A model generated the notes under the pieces. That model searched no databases. It was given only the letters and a program-made list of their open reading frames with translations, and was not told the origin of the DNA. Of a DNA stretch of 64,000 bases, positions 25,483-37,400 are shown piece by piece (the stretch's first letter is position 1; each line of letters begins with the position of its first letter). The translations under genes were made by a program, and so were the position numbers. This stretch comes from Tubulanus polymorphus (taxonomy: Eukaryota; Nemertea; Palaeonemertea; Tubulaniformes; Tubulanidae), in contig NC_134033.1 of NCBI RefSeq assembly GCF_964204645.1, positions 15,564,155-15,628,154 on the forward strand, in the 5' to 3' direction.

Positions 25483-28400
25483 ATGCGACAAATAGCGAAG
25501 CTGGAAAACGCTGGCAAACAGCCGTCGCCTGTAGTAGAGGAATGTGTGATTAGCGTTGAAGGAGGACTAACCGCTGAACAGACGAAATTAATTCTAGAAT
25601 TAGACAGGTCAGTCCGACGGTTTAGTTTTGCTATTTACCGAAATATACCGGCCTAGGCGAAGTCGTCGTTTTCTACACTGTTAGATGATGTCAGATGTGC
25701 AGAACTTAAATCGGTTGTTTGTTACTGTAGTATTGTCACTTGTTGAAGTGATAAAAAAAGTTTCCCTTCCTTGAGTGAGTGGACTTTTTCGAATGTAGGT
25801 TACGTCCACGAGAAAGAATGAATGGGATACCATCTTTTACTGGCACCTCTTAGACTAGATTGCGCAACAAATCAATAGATTATTTGTAGTGAAATTCAGT
25901 TTTTTTTCTACAAAATTGCATTTGTTGATATCCTACTGGACACTAGTGGATCCTCGCTTGTCTCAATCAAGTGGAATCCTCTATTGCTGCGGTAGTCGAT
26001 AACCTACTGCACACTAGTGACACCTGGTGGATCCTAACTTGCTACAAATAGAATCCATTGCTGTGGTAGTTGAATAATATTGCACACTAGTGACACCTAG
26101 TGGCCTAGTGGTTCCTCACTTGCCACAGTTGACTGCGAAGTCCTGATTTTTTAATTTCAATTATTTTCAGCCGTCAGTTTGGTTTTATAAAACTGGAAGA
26201 TGGCAAAGAAACAACGAAGAAAGAATTGCTTGAAAAGGTGAGAGGCCGACCTTCTTATTAGGGGGCAGAAAACCCTATTGTTTATATGATTATTCCCTGA
26301 TTATCATTACGACACATTTTTTGCTTTTCTGGACACTTTTTACTGGAAATGAATAGTTTTTCTCACATCATCGCTATTTCCAACAAAATCAATAGATTAT
26401 CCAAGAAAATCAACATATCCTCACGATACTTCAATTGTATTCTGACAAAGACATCTTTTAAAGTGACCGCCTGAGGCCAGTTGTTGAAAAATTAGAGTTT
26501 CCAGCAGATAGTTGACATAGTGACAATTAAAAGTTCATTGTTTCTATGGTATTTATCCACTGGTTATCTTAAACCAAATTTTCAGTAGTTGCAGCCCCTG
26601 GAATTCAGATTTCTAAAGTTCAATATTTATTTGTTTTTTTTTTTTTTTCGTAGGCAATCAAACATTTCGAGGAGATATTGATCGCGAGTCAGAAAGAACG
26701 AGAGGCTGAGGAGATGGAGAAAAAACGGAATAAAACCGAGGTCGCTGCCGAGACCTCGAAAACTGAGGATAATGGACAACAACCGCAGGTGGCGCCACCT
26801 AGTGAGCCGGCGGAGAAAACGAAACAATGCGATAAAACGGACGCTGCGAGGACGGATGATGACGACGAAGAGGATACATCGGAACGGGAAAAACTGAGGA
26901 GGAAAATGGAAGGTCGTATTTACTGTTGTCTCGGTCATCTTCATTTACTGATGGGAAATTATATTAGAGGTAAGAATGATTTCATGATTATGGATAAAAT
27001 TGACTTCAGTTCCACAGTTCAGGACTGGTTCCACAATTCTGGACCAAGTTCCACAGTTCAGGATTCAGTTCCACAGTTCAGGACTGGTTCCACAATTCTG
27101 GACCAAGTTCCACAGTTCAGGATTCATGCCACAGTTCAGGACTGGTTCCACAGTTCCTGACCCAGTTCTACAGTTCAGGATCCAGTTCCACCGTTCAGGA
27201 CTTGGTTCCACAGTCTAGGACTCAGTTCCATAGGTCTGTGCTCAGTTCCACAGTTCTGGACCCTGTTCCACAGTTCTGGATCCAGTTCCACAGTTCAGGA
27301 TCTAGTTCCACTTAGCTTAGGCTTAAAGGTTTAACTTGTTTTGAATTTACGTGTAAGAGCCCTCAGTAGGAAGTGGATTAGATTGTCACAATCATCAATA
27401 TTAAGATATATCTATATCGATATGGTATAAAGGATTTATATGTATTTTTGATGGATTTGGAAATAGGAACACGTGGGGAAAATATGGGTGTAGAGAATGG
27501 GGGGGAGTTGGGTGAAATTGGAGAGTGAGAGGGAGGGAAATAGTGAGAAATGTAAGAGGGACAGAGTAAAGAAAGATGAATAAGTGAGAGGGAGGGAAAT
27601 AGTGAGAAATGTAAGAGGGACAGAGTAAAGAAAGATGAATAAGTGAGAGGGAGGGAAATAGTGAGAAATGTAAGAGGGACAGAGTAAAGAAAGATGGATA
27701 CGAGAGGCGAGTGAGAGTAAGAGAAAGAGGAGGAGTCAGTGAGAGAGTTGGATAAGGATAAGATGTGAGAGAGAAAGGGAGAGGAGAGTGAGAGAGATAG
27801 CAGTGAGAGAAACGTTGAGGAGAGAGCGAAAAAGAGAAAGATGATTATTAAGACAGGTGGAGATTGAGTAGAGGGAAAGAGGTGGACAAGAACGATGGGA
27901 AGAGAGGGAGAGAGAAAGAGAGAGAGAGAGAGGTTGGGGAGTGGGAAAAATAGAAAGATAATTGAGACAGACGTGGAGATTGAGTAGAGTGAGAGAGGCG
28001 GATAAGATGAGAGAGAGGAGGTAGAGAGAGGAGAGAGAGGTTGAGGAGTGAGAAAAATAGAAAGATGATTGAGACAGACGTGGAGATTGAGTAGAGTGAG
28101 AGAGGCGGATAAGGTGGGAGAGAGGAGGTAGAGAGAGGAGAGAGAGGTTGAGGAGTGAGAAAAAGAGAAAGATGAGTAAGACAAGTGGAGAGTGAGAAGA
28201 GTAGGAGTTGGGGATAAGATGGGAGAGAGGAGGTAGAGAGAGGAGAGAGGGAGTAGGTAAAGGAGAGAGAGGAGGTAGAGGAGAGAGAGGAGGTAGAGAG
28301 CTAGTAGTTGTAGGTTAAATGTGTGATGACAGACGGCTGAGTAAACATTAAGTAACAAACGCACGACGCGGACGCGCTGTCACACACACACGTGGGTGTT

Positions 28401-31400
28401 CTACAAACACTGACGACACGCTGTGATCGTAGTAAATATTACTATTGACGTCATAACTGTATCTGATACTACCACTATGCACCTGCGGCAGCAGCAGCAG
28501 CAGTGGCACCAGATAGTAGTCGTGGTTACGTCAGGTCTGCGCTGTATTACATTATAACCCCGAAGCTCCGTGTGCTTGTCGCGCGCGGGTACTTTTTTAT
28601 TGACGTCACCGACGCGATGCGTTTTGTCGTCACGTTTCTATTTCGAGTGGAGATGAATTTCCGATCGAAATTTTTTTACCCGGAAATAAATTAATTTTTT
28701 TACCGAATGATGGTGATGATGATGATGACGGGTATAGTAGGCGACTAGTGAATAGTTGTTTACCGAGCGAGCGATCAGTGAGGGGTGGGGAGAGAGGGTG
28801 TGTCATGAAACGGTTATTTATTCGCGATATGTCCCTATTAGGCAACAACCGATGCGCGTGGATGGCGTATAATTTACCGGTTCTGTTCTGAGTATTCATT
28901 CGCGCGGTCGTCGGTCGTAAAAGGTTGAAGAATTAAGCGACGATTGTTTCTTGAAAATTCTCCTTATTTATTACGGTTGATTCGGTTGAGTTCTACCAGA
29001 CACAACATCAATACCGCACGCAGTAAGAGACAGACACAACACTGTAGAACCTCGTTACAACAAACTTCAGGAGACCTGAATAATCTGTTCGTTATAACTG
29101 ATAGTTCTTTATACAATGGAACCTAGGTACAACAAACTTCAGGAGACCTGAAAAATCTGTTCGTTTTAACTGATAGTTCTATATACAGCGGAACCTCGTT
29201 ACAACGAACTTCAGGAGACCTGAAAATCTGTTTGTTATAACTGTATGGTTCGTTATAGGCCTATTCAGTACTTTTATGAAATTATCAAAATTGTCCTATT
29301 TGGGATGAAAAATTCTAGGTTTGTAAAAACGGATAAATCGTTATATCCAAGGGCGTTGTAACGAGGTTCTGCTGTAATTCACCAATTAGAATTTCGAAGA
29401 TTAAATTTCGATCTTAAGATTGAATTTTAAAAATTTTCAATTTCTCTTCAAGTAATTTCCAATGTGAAATTATATTTCTCAGTATTAGATAACGATATTA
29501 AATGTTTCCAATTTTGTCTCGACGTCGGGGAATTCAATCTCAGTCGAAAACAATTGTTTGGTTTTTAGAATGCCATTTTCGAATATAATTTCATGAATTC
29601 CGGGTGCTGGGAAATTACCGACTATCGTTACTCGTGATAAACGTTTGTTTTTACTTCCCTGATATCAGTTTGTATTCGATATTTCAGCGTTGTACGCTTA
29701 CCAGAAGTTCTACAAGTTAGAGTCCGATCACTGGAAGGTGAGTTCCTCAGCGTTGCGGCTACATAGGCTACCTGGTAATCGGGGAATTTTCTTTTCTTTT
29801 AAAAGTCAGGGAATTGTCTTTTCTTTAAAAATAAGTCGGGAATTGTCTTTTTTTCCAAGTCGGGGAATTTTCTAGAAAAAAAGCTACAAATCAGTGAAAA
29901 GTCAGTGGAATTTATTGAGATCCCCGGTAAAGTCAGAGAATAGTCTAGGAATTTTGTAGAATAGTTATAAATCTAGGAAAAGTCTAGAGAATTTAATTTT
30001 TTTTTTAAAGAGGGTCTCTAAGTTTCTAAAACAGATGATCAGTTGAATCTAGAAAGATTGTGCCTAGAATCGGACAGTTTTTTTCTCGATGTCTTAAGTA
30101 TTTGCCTGTGTAAATTGGATTGGATTCGTTGTCAGGGAATACAACTTACGTAAATACATGTCAGGGGGCAGTAAAATAAAATGTCAAACAATTTCTCAGT
30201 GATGTTGAATTAATTTTGTTTTTTTGTTTTTCATTTTAGGATATTAATTTTCTTTACGGAGTTGGTTTGGTTTACTATCACTACAACGCGTTTCCCTGGT
30301 AAGTCGCAACAGTTTCTTTCATCGTCTAGATTTCCATCTCAGTCTCAGCATTTCGCGACCACAAATAGAACGGAATAATTCGGAAAATTCATGTTAGTCG
30401 TTGTTTTCAGTCGGACATTTTCAAAAAATAGATATATTAGAATAGATTTTAATTACACAAGAAATACTGATTTGATTTACATAGAAATATGAAAGATTTA
30501 ATTGAGGGTCTTATTGTTGATTACTGATTAATTTGAACAGAAATATGAAAGATGTTACTGAGGGTCTTACTGTTGATTACTGATTAATTTGAACATTTTC
30601 TTTCACATTTCAATGAAATGTTACTGAAAAAACTCAATTTGTTACTGATATCACTTTATTGAGGTTGACAGCTTCAACTATTGGAGGCTTAAAGGGTATT
30701 CACAATTAATTACAAAACCAGAAAATTAAAGCATATTTTAAAAAAAAACATGACAGATGTTATTTACATTATTACGCTGTATCTACAATATTTATATACT
30801 ATCGAAGGGTTCTATAAACACTAAGACGTATTTAGATAAATTTAGCCGGTTCTAAAATTGGATCTATAAATACACCCGAAGTACGTGAAATGGTTTTTAA
30901 ATTCGAGTAGTTTTCATCGAATTCAGTTCATGAGTGTACTCTAGGAGGTGGCTCCCTCTACCGGTTGATATTGTAACTATCGATCAGCAGTAGTGTGTGT
31001 AGAGCCGGTGTTTGTGTATGTGTGTGCTGAGGTGAGGAGTGAGAGAGAGAGAGAGAGAGAGGGGAGAAGAGAGAGAAGGTATTGTGTTTGTGTTCAGTGT
31101 TTATTTGGCACGGTGCCTACGCCGGGTGCACGTGTGTATTAGTAAGGGCAGGAGACGAGAGAGAAAGTGTTTTGGAAACGGTTTCGGGGGGGATATACTA
31201 GTTATTTACGAGCGCGAACAGATCGACAGCCGGACGCCGCGATATTTGTCACTTACCAGAGAGGAATAGCTCGGGAATAGCGCGTTGTATTATTGATTAC
31301 TCTCGAACACACACAGTGTATACAGTGTATATTACAGTGTAGAGACTACTCTGCACACATGAACTCATAGACTTACCACCGGTGTAGAAATTAATTAATT

Positions 31401-34400
31401 AATCTATTAATAATCGTTTATTAATTAATTACCGAATTAACGGCGGATTATTATTTCAAGAATTGGATTACGTCGTTCGAGGAGGAATTTTTTGTATCGG
31501 AGAATCGCGTTAAAGTGCAAATAATTTCAACGCTGATTTGATTTGTTTTGAGACATGGACCGGTTACCTGATTTTGTATCGATTTAAATTCGTCGTTTTA
31601 ACCGGGCCGGCGCGGCCGCGGATTTCCGTTTAGAAAAACGTCCCCTCGGAATATAAACGTATCGCATTCACAGGTATGTCATGTCGGTGTATTTATTCAA
31701 AATGTGGTGAATTTCGTCGATTATTTTAGACGCGATATTCGCGAATGTTTTATCGTCTGCAAAAGTCTCAAAAAAATTAAATTTGATTTAATGATGTAGA
31801 AGTGATACCCGGGCTGTAAAAGCCCTTTCATCGAGGTCTACTGTACTAAAGTATGCTGCACTAGAAATTGGTCCGACTATTCACTCGCCCACACTCTCGT
31901 AAATTCTCTATAGTAAACAAAGCTGTTTTAGTTGTTACCGTGTCATTGGACTCTATTTTTTAGAGTCTCGGATGCTTCAACCGAACTATTGAGCCACTGA
32001 CGCGGGGACCGGGCAATTAAGAATCTCGGATTCTTTTTTTGATAACCGACCCAGGGACCAGACTCTCAGGTTTTGAACAACTGACCCGGGGACCAAGCAC
32101 CCGGACTCCTTAGGAATCTCGGATTCTTAAGAAATCTTGCCAACTAATGTCCCCCAGACAATTTGGGGTCGTCCATTCTAGATTGTTATTTTTGATGTCT
32201 GTAATAAATTCTCAATGGTTAGAAAAAAAAGAATCTCAGATTTTGAACAACTGACCCGGGGACCAAGCACCCGGACTCCTTAGGAATCTCGGATTCTTAA
32301 GGAATCTGGCCAACTAATGTCCCCCAGAAAATTTGGGGTCGTCCATTCTAGATTGTTATTTTTGATGTCTGTAATAAATTCTCAATGGTTAGAAAAAAAA
32401 GAATCTCAGATTTTGAACAACTGACCCGGAGACCAGACGTTTTTCACCTTCAGGTCAAATTTGAACTAGATCTGCGCAATGACCTCCTCAATGAGTCCAT
32501 ACAGATATCTATTGTAAATACTACATGTATATATTCTACTATTAAGGGTGTATAGTTAGTGACAGATTTGACCCAGATCTCATTCTGCTCTTATTGCTCT
32601 CACAGTCAGGGTTTGTTATTGATGATCTCCAGGAGTATAGTTTGAATGAACGTGAAGTGTATATTTAGACTAAACGATATCTATAAATACCTAGTGTTTA
32701 TAGTGTCTTTGTGCTCTGAATGTCTGGGGAGTTGAAACGCTGGCCTGGCAGCAGCAGCAGCAGCAGCGGTAGTAAACTGATTGACTGATTAAGTATTTAA
32801 ACGACCGATATTAGATCTAATATCGACCCAAGTGTTTGTAGAAATAATTACTAAGAATTGTAAACATGTCGCCGAGCAGGTTCAAGACAGGGGTGTTGGA
32901 AGCAATTTTTGATTGCCGCGGCAAAATGCCGATTTTGGACAGGTTCTAAATATTGCCGCGGCGAATTTACTTAATTTCTTCAAAAATGTGGTATTCAAAG
33001 AAAAAAAAAACGTCATTCAGTAAATAATTGCCGAACGCCACTGTAAGATGTCCTAATGCATGAGCGCCTCATACTAGAGTCCTAATCTTTCATATCCCTG
33101 CCCGATGGAGTCCCCACATATGGATATTGTCTACAGCCAGTGCGTCTCTATAACTCTTTGATGTAAAGTACAAAACGTTTACTAAAACGCGCGTCTGCTA
33201 AACAGATTCATATGTGTTTATCACGATTAACTGTGTGTTACGAAAAGTTCAGAATGCACCTCTATCTATATCTGTGGTAGTGAAAGCTTTTAGAGGTTGA
33301 GTCTCTCTGGGTGTTGAGGTGGACGGATATCTCCATCTCCATGGCTGCTTAAAGGTTTACTTCTCTGGGTGCTGAGAATAGGAGGTTTACCTCTCTGGGT
33401 GCTGAGAATAGGTGGTTTTACCTCTCTGGGTACTGAGAATAGGTGGTTTTACCTCTCTGGGTGCTGAGAATAGGTGGTTTTACCTCTCTGGGTGCTGAGA
33501 ATAGGTGGTTTTACCTCTCTGTATGCTGAGAATAGGAGGTTTACCTCTCTGGGTGCTGAGAATAGGAGGTTTACCTCTCTGGGTGCTGAGAATAGGTGGT
33601 TTTACCTCTCTGGGTGCTGAGAATAGGTGGTTTTACCTCTCTGGGTGCTGAGAAGGGAGGCTGAGAACAAGAGGTCATACCTCTCTGTATGCTGAGAACA
33701 AGAGGTCATACCTCTCTGGGTGCTGAGAACAAGAGGTCATACCTCTCTGGGTGCTGAGAACAAGAGGTCATACCTCTCTGTATGCTGAGAACAAGAGGTC
33801 ATACCTCTCTGGGTGCTGAGAACAAGAGGTCATACCTCTCTGGGTGCTGAGAACAAGAGGTCATACCTCTCTGTATGCTGAGAACGAGAGGTTGTACTAC
33901 ACGCTCGGAGGTATCAGTAGGTGTTCCGTGTATGAATAGTGCAAGTGAATGGAAGGTCGTATTCGGGTCACCTGTTTTAAGTACAATGACATCAAAGCAA
34001 ATTGACGTGTCATTAACAACTTGTAGCAGGCCCCATGTGGCCCGTGGCCGGCCCGTATTGTGGTGGTGTTCATGGAGCTATAGCTCAATTATTGAAAATC
34101 TGTCCCTAGAAAACTGATGACAACTGCCGAAGTGGGTCTATTCTGATCGAATCGTTTAAACTTTCGGCCGTTAGTCCGACAATAAACAAAGGAATTTTTC
34201 TCCAAATCGGTGGAGCACAGTCACAGAGGCGGATCTAGGGTCTGATTCGAGAGGGTTGCACCCAAAATACGGTGTATCGTTTATAATCAAAAGGGCATCT
34301 CGAATGAAAGCTCATCAGAGATCATTAACTGAGTTTAGGAAATACAGAGGAGAAGCTTATATAATTATTAGGATCAGTTTAACATTTTTCGTTTTCTGAA

Positions 34401-37400
34401 ATATTTCAGGGTATGTTGAGATATTTTGGGGTGGGGGGGTTGTACCCCTGCACCCTCCTCTCGGATGCACGCCCCTGTGTTCGTCAGCTGGTCCGGTCAG
34501 CCAGCCTGTCAGCCTGTCAGCCAGTATACTCTGATACACTGTTTCAGATTTCATATTAATCAAGGCCACTGTGTGTAGTGGATATCGTCTGCTCGCAGCT
34601 GGTGGTAGTTTCCTACGTACATGCCTCGTGTCACGTCACTTCTAGGAATGTACGTCTGATACCTCAGCCGTTATCGCCCGCTGTTGCCGTTAGTTACGGC
34701 GTATATCATTCCGCTGATGAGAACGCACTGGATATCACCCGGTAATTCCCGTCTCTGGAAGCTCGCCGCGATGGGGCGAGTTAATCGAAATTCGCAGAAC
34801 GATATTTTAGGGAAGGGGGTCGATATAAGTCATAGGCACGGGGGGGTGAGGGGTGCAGTCGCTCGAAGGTTCCCCAGTCTCGCTATGTCAACTATCAAAT
34901 ATGCATAGAGATTGTTTATTCAATTTATTCATCATAAAACCTGTACATACAAAGATCGTCAATTTTTTTTTCTTTTAGATTTTTTTTATACAGATTAATT
35001 CGATTTCTATCAAAAATAATATACATAATAATTGATAAGAATTGACATAATAGAAAGCCTATACATCATCTTTATCTGGCAACACGCCACATGAAGAAAG
35101 TCGATGAACAAAGGACGGAATTTTGCCAGTGCGGCTGAAATACTCAAGATAAACAACATTAAGAGAAAGAATGCAAAACGCGTCTTTTTGCAACTATCCA
35201 TTGGTAACTCAACCCGACTTTTGAGCATATGTCGCTAGTGGAATTTAGGAAATGGTTTTTAATGTGGGTTTTAAGTCGAATAAAAGATATTCTATAAACG
35301 ATATAATGAATGGAGGCGCTCCTTTTTCTTCTCGGAAACTTTAAAAGAAAGATTTCTTTAAGATCTACGGTTAACCGCAATCTGTAGTTTATTTATTTCG
35401 CGGATCTCAGATAATGTTCCGCTCTCAGCTGTATAGGTGAGAATTGCCGGAATCTGTTGTTGAGTCGGCATAAAGAATCTGAGAGGAAGCGACTCTTGAA
35501 GTCGTTGAATGACGACGACTCCTGTAGTCAGTAATTACGTGAATGCATTGATAATAATACTGACTGATTCAGTGATTCTCGTTATTATTTGAATCATCTC
35601 GTGTTTACGAGACGTTCAATCGTAAGGTGACGAATTCAATCCAGGTCATGGTACGTCATGAATGGATACCTCATTCTCTCTTCTCCCTCCCTCTTCTCCG
35701 TCCTCTCTTTCTCGTCTCTTCCTCTATATCCCTCTCCTCCTCTGTCCCTTCTTCCTCCCTCCCGCTCTCTATCCCTCTTCTCTCCGCTTTCCCTCTTCTC
35801 CCTCTCCTTTTCATCTTTCCCCCTTTCTCTTTTCTCTCCCTCTTCTCCCTCTCCCTTTCTCCTATCCCTCTTTTCTCTCTCTTCTCTCCCCTCCCTTTCT
35901 TTCTTCTCACCCTCTCCTCTCACTCTCCTCTCTCTCCATTCTGCTCTGTCTCTCTGAGTCTCTATTATGATTATACGAGCCGCTCCTTGGCCTCAGGCAG
36001 CAGATCTCTCACAAACACTCCCTCACTTGCCAGTGCTCGATTGATTCTAATACTGCAGGCTATTGATGAATCATCAAACCCCGATGCTGGATTTATTTCT
36101 ACATCTTGTGTTAAATCATATTCAATCATTCATTGTTCATTTCATTCCGGAACTTAAACCAAAAAATGTGGATCATTCAGAAAAGAAGGGAAGGGAGAAG
36201 AAACAGTTGTACGGTTATGCAGTTGCACAGTTCTTTAATTATGCAGTAGTACGGTTGTACAGTTGCCCAGTTGTTTCGCTATGCAGTAGTACAGTTGCAA
36301 AGTGCACAGTTGTGCATTCGTACAGTTGTGCATTCGTACAGTTGTGCAGTTGTACAATTGTGCAGTAGCACAGTGGTACAGTTACTGCATTTGTACAATT
36401 GTGCAGTAGTACAGTTGTTTGGTTATGCATTAGTACAGTTGCACGGTTGTACAGTTGCAAAGGTGCACAGTTTACAATTGTGCTGTAGTACAGTTGTACA
36501 GTTGCACAGTTGTAGTTGTGCAGTTGCACAGTTGTGCATTTACCATAGAATGATGACAGAGATAATTTTGGGATTTTCTCATAGTTGAAACTGGTCGTTG
36601 TAGTGTTTATTGTATCTGTTCGAGATGAATATCATCATCATTTTCATCATCATCATCATCATTTTCATCATGCGAGTCTCTATAATCATACATACGCATT
36701 AAATCCACATAAAGAAATGAAAACTATTGTGTGATTTGGTTGCTATAGTAACCGCAGTACGCTGCAGTGCTGGCTGCTCTCTGGTATCGCGTGTCAGTCA
36801 GATTGTCACTCTCTCTGTTAGACTGAATCGACCTTCATCTTCGTCATTGGCCCAGTAACCTTTACGAATCATATTTTAGCGTATAATTCGGGGTGATTTG
36901 CACTGATTTGTCTTAAGAAAAATGTTTTGCTGTTTTTGCTGTTAGCTCTCACAACCTTCCTTAAAAGGTGTAAGATTTTCGACTTATGACCGGTATTAGG
37001 ATTTGAGACTACTTTTAGACTACTTTTAGACTACTTAGGACTTCTTTCATGGTTGCACTTGCTGGGACAATGGGGCCGGTTTGAATTATGGCTTAGCTTA
37101 AGCTCATTTTGGTTCTATTTTTAACCAACCTTTACAACTTAAGACCAGTCTAAGCTCATTTTGGTTCTATAGCCAATCTAACAACTTAAGACCAGTCTAT
37201 GCTCATTTTGGTTCTATAACCAATCTAACAACTTAACACCAGTCTAAGCTCATTTTAGTTCTATAACCAATCTAACAGCTTAAGACCCGCGTTTAAGCTG
37301 ATTTTGGTTCTATAACCAATCTTAACAAAGACCAGTCTGAAGATTTAAGGCCACTTTTATCTAATCCCTGTTTTCGTACGTTTGATATTTTTCAGGGCTA

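Noticed and set aside
26678-27160. Extension of KDM6A exon 3 into the GTTCCACAG array
   Set aside because: The frame stays open past the GTAAGA donor at 26970 only because the array lacks stops; splicing to 29688 restores the conserved TPR sequence.
27378-28364. 328-codon open frame on the minus strand
   Set aside because: Composed almost only of S, L, P, Y, T and F because it is read from a polypurine tract; no domain and no splice context. It lies in a KDM6A intron.
35627-36157. Open frames of 80-176 codons on both strands
   Set aside because: Pure low-complexity products of the polypyrimidine tract (S/L/P on one strand, R/E/K/G on the other).
36239-36588. Q/L/N/Y-rich and V/C-rich open frames
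   Set aside because: Arise from the CAGTTGTACAG low-order repeat; no family features.
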